Shown here: piece by piece, positions 24,943-30,243 of the stretch
How positions within the stretch are numbered: position 1 is the first letter of the stretch
How the letters are laid out: each line of letters begins with the position of its first letter
Origin: Dinochytrium kinnereticum
Lineage: Eukaryota > Chytridiomycota > Chytridiomycetes > Chytridiales > Chytridiaceae
NCBI GenBank assembly: GCA_027604005.1
Contig: JADGJT010000228.1
Coordinates: forward strand, 7,605-37,847
Direction: 5' to 3'
Length of the DNA: 30,243 nt
Notes under the pieces: model-generated
Told to the model about the DNA's origin: nothing
What the model saw: the letters and a program-made list of their open reading frames with translations, nothing else
Database searches by the model: none
Made by a program: the position numbers and the translations under genes

Positions 24943-25085
24943 ATCTCTCGCTGTCATGAAGGTGGTTGGAGGCTCATTTTAGTCAACGTGTCCAGCTGTA
25001 TAGAGATGACGATGGATCGTCGGGGTCGAAAACGCTCATTTTCCACTGTGACAAACCTTTGGCGGGAAACAACACTTTGCGTGTA

Positions 25086-27658
25086 ATGACCAGGATGGAG
25101 ACTCCGTCGATGCTGCGTCCTCAACGGCCAACAATCGAAAGGATCTACCCACTCCTCGAGCCTGCCCGAAGCGTTTTAGAGCAGCTGCTTCATCCTTCGC
25201 CTAAATCCTCGATGTGTAGGGAGCCTTTGGTGGAGGTGGGAGGGAGGATTGGGACAGAGAATGAGCCTACCGAGGCGGACACTTTAAAGCCACTGCCAGA
25301 GCTTCCAGGGTGTGAGGCATTGGAATTTATGGATATCAGGAATGCTCGACATCAAAGGCATGGGTCGGTTCAGAGTGAAATCTCTCTGGCTGTAAAAACC
25401 ATCAAGGACTTGGAGGTTGATGTTGAAAGGCTGGACAAGTTGGATGGAGTAAGCGATCGATTCCTCATTCAACATCCTTCATATCAGCTCTTTCAATTTC
25501 TTTTCTCTTTAACTGCGGTTTCTGGATGATTCGCATGATTTGTAATCGATTTCACGTAGAGTGCTGCTGTGACTACCATTCGTTCCATTGACTTTGAGCA
25601 AGCACGATCACGTTTCATGGTCGACGCAGGCTTGGAACTCACCGCCGATAGCGAGATCCGCGAATACTACGAGAACGCCATATGGGCAGATCGTGATTCT
25701 AGAAACAGATCAAGCAAGCGAAAGATCCATCGTGGCACAGCACGCCATCGAGACTCATCCGTAAGGTCCTGCTGCTCTGCACCCTCATCTTTAAGCTCCA
25801 CTCTCCGGAAAAATGCTGAAGAGAGCGAGTCTTCGAAGAATAGGCTGAAATCTAGGCCGGCCATTAGCAGTATTAACTGGATAATCCAAGACGCAATCTC
25901 TACGGTTGAGAGGGAGAAGAGCATTTTTAACTACTTTTCGAATCTCTTCTCTAGTGCTTCCAGCGGGTCTAGAAAGAAGCTTGAAAACAGTGATGAGACG
26001 ACAGTCAAAACATCTAAACCCGGGCCATCGGAGGACCCCATCGACGTGACGAGCGAGCAAAGTGAAAGAACCTCGATCACGTCCAAATCCTCTAAAAACC
26101 CTGATGATGACGACGAAGCACCTCACCTCAAAAGTCTCTTTGACGACTGCTCCGTCTTTTCAAACTTTTCCAGTGAGTGCGATAATGCCCTTCGGTATCG
26201 CCCACGCCACAGACGACCCTTGATTGACAGACAAAGACGATTCCGCTCCCTTCTCCCAAATCACCGCCGATACTCCAACAATTATTTTGTCGAGGTCGAC
26301 AGTTCTCGCGCAGAGAGCATTTACACTCCGACTGTCGATTCACGCGCAGAGTCTGAATCAGTATCGGAGAGGGCTGGCACCACACGGGATGTTAGCGATA
26401 ATGAAGACGACGGGGGTAGCGGGGATGTTGATGATATTCCGGATAGTTCATTTGAGCTAGAGTCTTTCCCGGGATTCCCTGATGAAGCGGGAGGGTTTAG
26501 CGTAGACGTTTCGGTTCCTTTGCCTTTGCTTAATTTCGGCCCGTTGACGAAGGACGATGAAGAGGTTAGGGAGCGGGGTGAGGAGGAAATTGAAGATGCT
26601 TCCAATGTGACTGGACAGAGCAATGGCATAAAGGACTTTGATACCTCATCCTCATTACCAACCACGCGGGATTCTGGGATGGTATGGACCCGAAAGGATG
26701 CCTACCCCCATGAAGCCGTCTCACAGCGTCGTCCCTCAAACGGGGGATTCACGTCTTCATCCTTATCCTCACTATCATCCTCACCTGACGTTATCGATTC
26801 GGCAGTTGAGGCGGGTCGGGCTTCTCTGTCGACCCTTCGACCTCGCCCACCCATTCCTGTCCCATTTTTGAGCAATGGTGTTGTTTTTTCGGTTTCGGAG
26901 GCTCCGGAAAGACAGGATAGAAATGGAGCTTCCACGTTTTTGCCTAAGGTGCTTGGGAGGGGTGTGACAATCTACTCGGTTTCGGTTAGGGTATGTAGAA
27001 CGCTGAAATACGGCAACAGTATCTTTTTTTTTCCTGGCCGCACAACCTCTTTTGTCGTTATCTTTGATCATTGGCATACTTTGAATGTGTTTGCGGTTTC
27101 TTGTTGGAAGATACTGATTTGATTAATCCACTAACGTCTCTTCTAAAAGCTGCTGAAACCAAACGTGTCTGGCTTCCACAACAGTAATCCATGCACCTTT
27201 TCTGTGCATAGGAGGTATCGTGAATTCAGGACATTCTACATGAATATGGTGCGTGAAGAATATTAAAAGCTTCAACCCATTAAATGATTACTTACTCCCC
27301 TCAGATAAAGTCCTACTCAACAGCCGTGACAGAATGGCCGTCCTTCCCAAAAAAATCCCTCTTTGGTAATGATCCCCCCCAATAATCATCCCTTGTTTAA
27401 CCAATTCTAAAATATCCAGGACGTTTAGCCGCCACAACCATTGCCCACCGTCTCTCCTCCTTTTCCGCCATCCTCGCCTTTGTAGCCCTCCACCCCTTCC
27501 TCTTTTACACGCCGCCTGTTCTACGATTTCTTGGCCTTGATCCAGAAATTGGTGTTGGAATTGCGGTCCCGCCTAGCTTTTCGGGAGAGGCGGGTGGAGT
27601 TGTTTTGTTTGAAAGGGAAAGAGGGAAGGATAGGGCGTCAAGGAGCTTTTCGGTTTGA
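25086..27658 (+). CDS. PX-domain protein with long disordered N-terminal region
   Basis: Exons 25086-25448, 25560-26990, 27150-27248, 27305-27365 and 27420-27658 encode 730 residues. The C-terminal part (about 587-690) is a PX domain: YSVSVRLLKPN, FSVHRRYREFRTF (R619/R620, Y621, the 3-phosphate-binding position), a WPSFPKKSLFGR loop, then helical sequence ending near HPFLFYTPPVLRFLGLDP. PX domains bind phosphoinositides, most often PI3P, so the protein is probably recruited to endosomal or vacuolar membranes. Residues 1-120 include a coiled-coil-like stretch (VKTIKDLEVDVERLDKLDG). Residues 120-585 are Ser/Asp/Glu-rich and largely disordered. There is no BAR domain. I cannot name an orthologue. 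The start is the first in-frame ATG; METPSM at 25095 is an alternative, and the frame is open upstream without ATG to 24966. Introns are 54-159 nt. Confidence 0.86.
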
Positions 27659-27849
27659 TGTTGCGACATATTCTTTCGATAGCTTTTGATGAATATTTCT
27701 TGACTCTTTTCCCTTTTTAACAGACGGCCCCGTGCTGTCGATGCCTTCCCATGCCTTTAAAGCCTCCCTTATGGGATTGCTTTTATTTAAAATCGCCTTA
27801 AGGCTCAAATACAATTAAAAGTTTTTTCACCAATAACCACAAAACAATA

Positions 27850-28215
27850 ATGTTGACCCGGCTCCCCCAACTTCTCCGCATCCCCCATCGCGCCTTCACA
27901 ACCACACCAACAACCCGAGACCTCTTCATAGTCCTAGCCAAGGACGGAAAAGACTCTGACGCACTCTCCCGCCGTCTCGCTGTCCGTGAATCCCACCTCG
28001 CTCGAGCAAAGGATGCCTTTGCAAAAGGTCAATCAGTGATGGGAGGAGCCACCCTGAATGCTGAGACGGGTAATATGGATGGAAGCGTGCTTGTGCTGGA
28101 TTTTCCGACCATTGAGGAGGCGGAGGAGTATGTTAGGGGGGATCCTTATGTCGTGGGTGGGGTTTGGAAGGAGGTTGAGGTGAAGCCTTTTAGATTGGCT
28201 AGGTTGGCTGTTTAA
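27850..28215 (+). CDS. YCII-like (YciI-related) small protein, probably mitochondrial
   Basis: A single exon of 121 residues starting at an ATG with A at -3. Residues 1-25 are rich in Arg, Leu and Thr without acids (MLTRLPQLLRIPHRAFTTT), a good mitochondrial presequence. The rest matches the YCII/YciI fold pattern: RESHLARAKDAFAKGQSVMG, a GSVLVLDFPTIEEAEEYV segment and DPYVVGGVWKEVEVKPF. YCII-like proteins are small ferredoxin-like-fold dimers with a conserved His (H33-like, here in RESHL). Their biochemical role is mostly unknown. The gene follows the PX gene by 191 nt and converges with the PB1 gene. An AATAAA lies at 28336-28341. Confidence 0.85.
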   Translation: MLTRLPQLLRIPHRAFTTTPTTRDLFIVLAKDGKDSDALSRRLAVRESHLARAKDAFAKGQSVMGGATLNAETGNMDGSVLVLDFPTIEEAEEYVRGDPYVVGGVWKEVEVKPFRLARLAV

Positions 28216-28245
28216 GGGGAACGAGGGAGTGGCGAGCTGCTTTCC

Positions 28246-28251
28246 TTTATT
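28246..28251 (-). terminator. Putative poly(A) signal of the PB1/ZZ-like gene (minus strand)
   Basis: TTTATT on the plus strand reads AATAAA on the minus strand, about 165 nt beyond the PB1 gene's stop. It is upstream of the plus-strand AATAAA at 28336, so the two 3' UTRs would overlap. Confidence 0.4.
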
Positions 28252-28335
28252 GATATTTTGGTGTGGGCTTTTGCATATGGACGAGAGGGAGGTTTGCAGA
28301 TGAGGAGTGCAATTCGGATATGAACACTGCAGGCA

Positions 28336-28341
28336 AATAAA
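28336..28341 (+). terminator. Putative poly(A) signal of the YCII-like gene
   Basis: A perfect AATAAA about 120 nt after the YCII-like stop, in the convergent gap of 202 nt. Confidence 0.4.
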
Positions 28342-28417
28342 GTGAAGGTATCATGCGCCATTATCCCTTCCCAAGAACTCAACATACTAGAACACCTTTA
28401 AAGCTGGACTCACTTAT

Positions 28418-29501
28418 TCATAGCCAGAACCCCAACAACTCTCTCCACGCTCCCCCCCAAGCCCCTCCAAAAAGATCCAAAACCTCCATCTCCCCAACCC
28501 CAAACCTCATTCCACGATTCACCTCAACCTTCCCCGCGTGTTTCCTCCTCCCCCCATCAATCGGGAGCTCCAACCTCTCAAACTCATAATCCACATCATG
28601 ATTCTCTCCCTTCGCATGACAAGCATCACAGAGGACATAATCTTTGCACTTCTGAAACCTTGATCGTGTGATGTGTGATGCTCCGCATGCATCGCAGGTT
28701 ACTAATTCCCATGTTGCTCCGGAGGGGAGGTGGTTTTTTCGTAATTGAGAGGGGTGCGATCGACGTGTGTAGGGGTGAAAATGCTGGTTGATTCTCTGTA
28801 AACGATGAGATGAACGCGGCTGCGATGGTGTTGTTGCCTTCCTGAAGAGGTCCAGAAGTGTCTCGAACGACGTGCCTGACTTTGTGGCGATCTTTTGCAA
28901 TCCGTAATGGCAAGTGCGATGAGTTGGTGCGGGAGCATTAAATGGTGAGTTACCACTGATGGAAGAGTTGAAGTTACCACTGATGGAAGAGTTGACGAAA
29001 ACGAAAAGGTCGCTCTCGCAAAAAAGAAAAGAAAAGAAAAGAAAAGAAAAGAAAAGAAAAGAAAAGAGGGCGCCAAACCTCCATCAACGCCTTCTGAGCC
29101 TCCTCTGCCTCTCCCCCCTTCTTCGCAAGCTCATCAATAACAGGCCCCAACTCGCTTAAATCAAACACGTCCTTTTCTCCAATCCCCCCCGTCACCCTCT
29201 CAACATTCACCTCTACAACCCCATTAAAAAAAAATGTACGCAACCGCTCTATGGTGTCAATGGTCACCACATCACCCTCTTCATCTAAATACGCGAAGGA
29301 GATGGGACATGTGAACGGGATGGAATGAGCCTGTTTAACCTGTGGGGTGTCAGCTGGAGACTGCTTGTGGCTGAAAAAAACAGCGAAGAGAGTCAACTTT
29401 ACCATTCCCTTAAACTCGTCCATCCCAATCTCTCGTGGATCAACCATCATCACTTTTTCAGCCCCACCAAACTTGACAGAAATCCTCACTTGCTCTTCCA
29501 T
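28418..29501 (-). CDS. PB1-domain protein with degenerate ZZ-type zinc finger (p62/NBR1-like layout)
   Basis: Minus-strand exons 29501-29403, 29339-29079 and 29014-28418 encode 318 residues. The N-terminus (about 3-90) reads as a PB1 domain: EEQVRISVKFGG, a basic/hydrophobic helix, then SFAYLDEEGDVVTIDTIERL, which holds the acidic OPCA-type motif. A C-terminal cysteine cluster VTCDACGASHITRSRF followed by KCKDYVLCDAC and a downstream His resembles a ZZ finger. It is short by one Cys-containing step compared with the usual KCxxCxDYDLC. PB1 plus ZZ is the layout of p62/NBR1-type scaffolds, but no UBA or FW domain is present and the protein is short. An autophagy role is speculative; WREL near the C-terminus could be a LIR. 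Intron 1 (63 nt) has no stop and keeps frame if retained. Intron 2 (64 nt) contains a pentanucleotide microsatellite and uses a GCGAG acceptor, which makes exon 3's start the weakest point. Confidence 0.72.
28948..28995. repeat. Two-copy 24-nt direct tandem repeat inside exon 3 of the PB1/ZZ-like gene
   Basis: Two copies of a 24-nt unit (28948-28971 and 28972-28995) are back to back. On the coding strand they give an in-frame duplication of an eight-residue unit containing NSSISGN. The perfect 3n length supports this frame as coding. Confidence 0.85.
29022..29066. repeat. (AAAAG)9 pentanucleotide microsatellite in an intron
   Basis: Nine perfect AAAAG units on the plus strand, read as CTTTT on the transcribed minus strand. 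The repeat makes up most of the 64-nt second intron of the PB1/ZZ-like gene and would act as its polypyrimidine tract. Confidence 0.92.
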
Positions 29502-30243
29502 GATTGCAGCTAGGAAAGAAAGAAAGATAGAAAGAAAAGGTACCACACCAATACCAGAGGGGATTCTCTCTCTAAACCCGTCCAACGCGTGGTCAAACAA
29601 ACATGGAGTTGCTTCTTGAAAGCTTCGTTAATGTGGATGTGCCAAATGAAGAGACCTCGCGTCTGCTGTCGACCGTGCCACTTCTGTGGAGGAATGTACC
29701 TGCTTATTTACAACCCCAAAATAGAAAAAAAAATTCAATGTACAAAATGGCCAAGTTATATTCTTTCTGAAACAGAAAAAAGGACGTGCGTAATATATTT
29801 CAGCAACCCAAAAAAAACCAACGGGAAGGCCTCAATAGGTCTGTTAGATGCAAATAAGTAAATGATAAACAGCCCAAAACCAAGGGTATATTTCTTCCTC
29901 CCTAAAAAAAAATTAAAAAAAAACAACCACGAAAGAAATAACAATATCTACAAACAAAAGCAAAAAAAAAGGTCGATGCCTCTGCACAAAAAAACAACTA
30001 TATGTATAACAAAACAAATAACACACAAAAAAAACAAAAAAAAAAGCAAAGGAAAAGAAGCCGCTCTCCATCTACTTTTTTCATACAGCTACCCTCTTAC
30101 CATACTCCAAACCCTAACCAAGCCACCCTTCCCAAACCACCCAACAAACCCAGAACCCTTAAATCGTCAGCCCCACCCCCCCCCTCCCGTCATCCCCACG
30201 CGCGCACACAATCGACATCTAAAATCCGTGCCCGCGAAATCCC
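29502..30243. other. A-rich region upstream of the PB1/ZZ-like gene
   Basis: This must hold the promoter of the minus-strand PB1 gene next to 29501. From about 29710 to 30100 it is dominated by A runs; the last 140 nt are C-rich on the plus strand. A 55-codon plus-strand ORF (29603-29770, MELLLESF...) has non-repetitive composition in its first 36 codons and might be an exon or chance; I do not call it. No RNA gene is recognised. Confidence 0.5.

Noticed and set aside
15477..25000. The compact block as a functional gene cluster or new multi-gene system
   Set aside because: The genes (adaptor, DNA repair, tRNA methylation, thiol methylation, unknown) belong to unrelated pathways; tight spacing is better explained by genome compaction.
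24966..25085. Open frame upstream of the PX gene start
   Set aside because: No ATG lies in it; ATG at 25086 is the first usable start. It could be coding only if a further upstream exon exists, which I could not find.
29603..29770. 55-codon plus-strand ORF beginning MELLLESF
   Set aside because: The first 36 codons look protein-like, but the rest runs into A-rich DNA. There is no domain and it lies in the promoter region of a minus-strand gene. It was left uncalled, although cDNA could rescue it.

Overview
The window looks like a nuclear chromosome segment of a zoosporic, chytrid-type fungus. It carries a SKN7-type transcription factor, a hallmark of fungi. It also carries genes that Dikarya usually lack or have reduced: an OSTF1-like SH3/ankyrin protein, and a MARK/PAR-1 kinase that still has a UBA domain. 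Base composition is near half G+C, genes are packed, and coding regions are cut by many short introns (mostly 39-110 nt). The phylum-level placement is inference. I see nothing prokaryotic, viral or transposon-like. All gene models were built by hand: splice sites were chosen so that reading phase is kept and conserved domains are restored. Every model has a length divisible by three and no internal stop.

Layout. The left part (1-15,000) holds long, loosely spaced genes. On the minus strand is a 1,628-residue SKN7-like HSF-domain/response-regulator factor (618-5938). A 1.5 kb divergent promoter region separates it from a plus-strand, largely disordered 1,153-residue proline/serine-rich protein (7483-11269). 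After 1.3 kb of non-coding sequence comes a MARK/PAR-1/KIN1 kinase (12567-14976).

The right part (15,400-29,600) is very compact. OSTF1-like (15477-16504), XPF/ERCC4 (16584-20240) and TRM2-like tRNA m5U methyltransferase (20272-22314) are head-to-tail with gaps of 79 and 31 nt. TRM2 converges on a thiol/TPMT-type methyltransferase (22430-23268, minus). That gene is head-to-head, about 30 nt between start codons, with a hypothetical nuclear-looking protein (23299-24941). A PX-domain protein (25086-27658), a mitochondrial YCII-like protein (27850-28215) and a convergent PB1/ZZ-like protein (28418-29501, minus) follow.

Functionally this is a mix of housekeeping and signalling genes: stress-responsive two-component transcription, polarity kinase, nucleotide excision repair, tRNA modification, phosphoinositide binding and PB1 scaffolding. 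They do not form one pathway. I found no convincing new multi-gene system. The most unusual signals are structural: a 15-nt microexon, about a third of introns starting GTT, a microsatellite serving as a polypyrimidine tract, an in-frame retainable intron, and extreme head-to-head packing.
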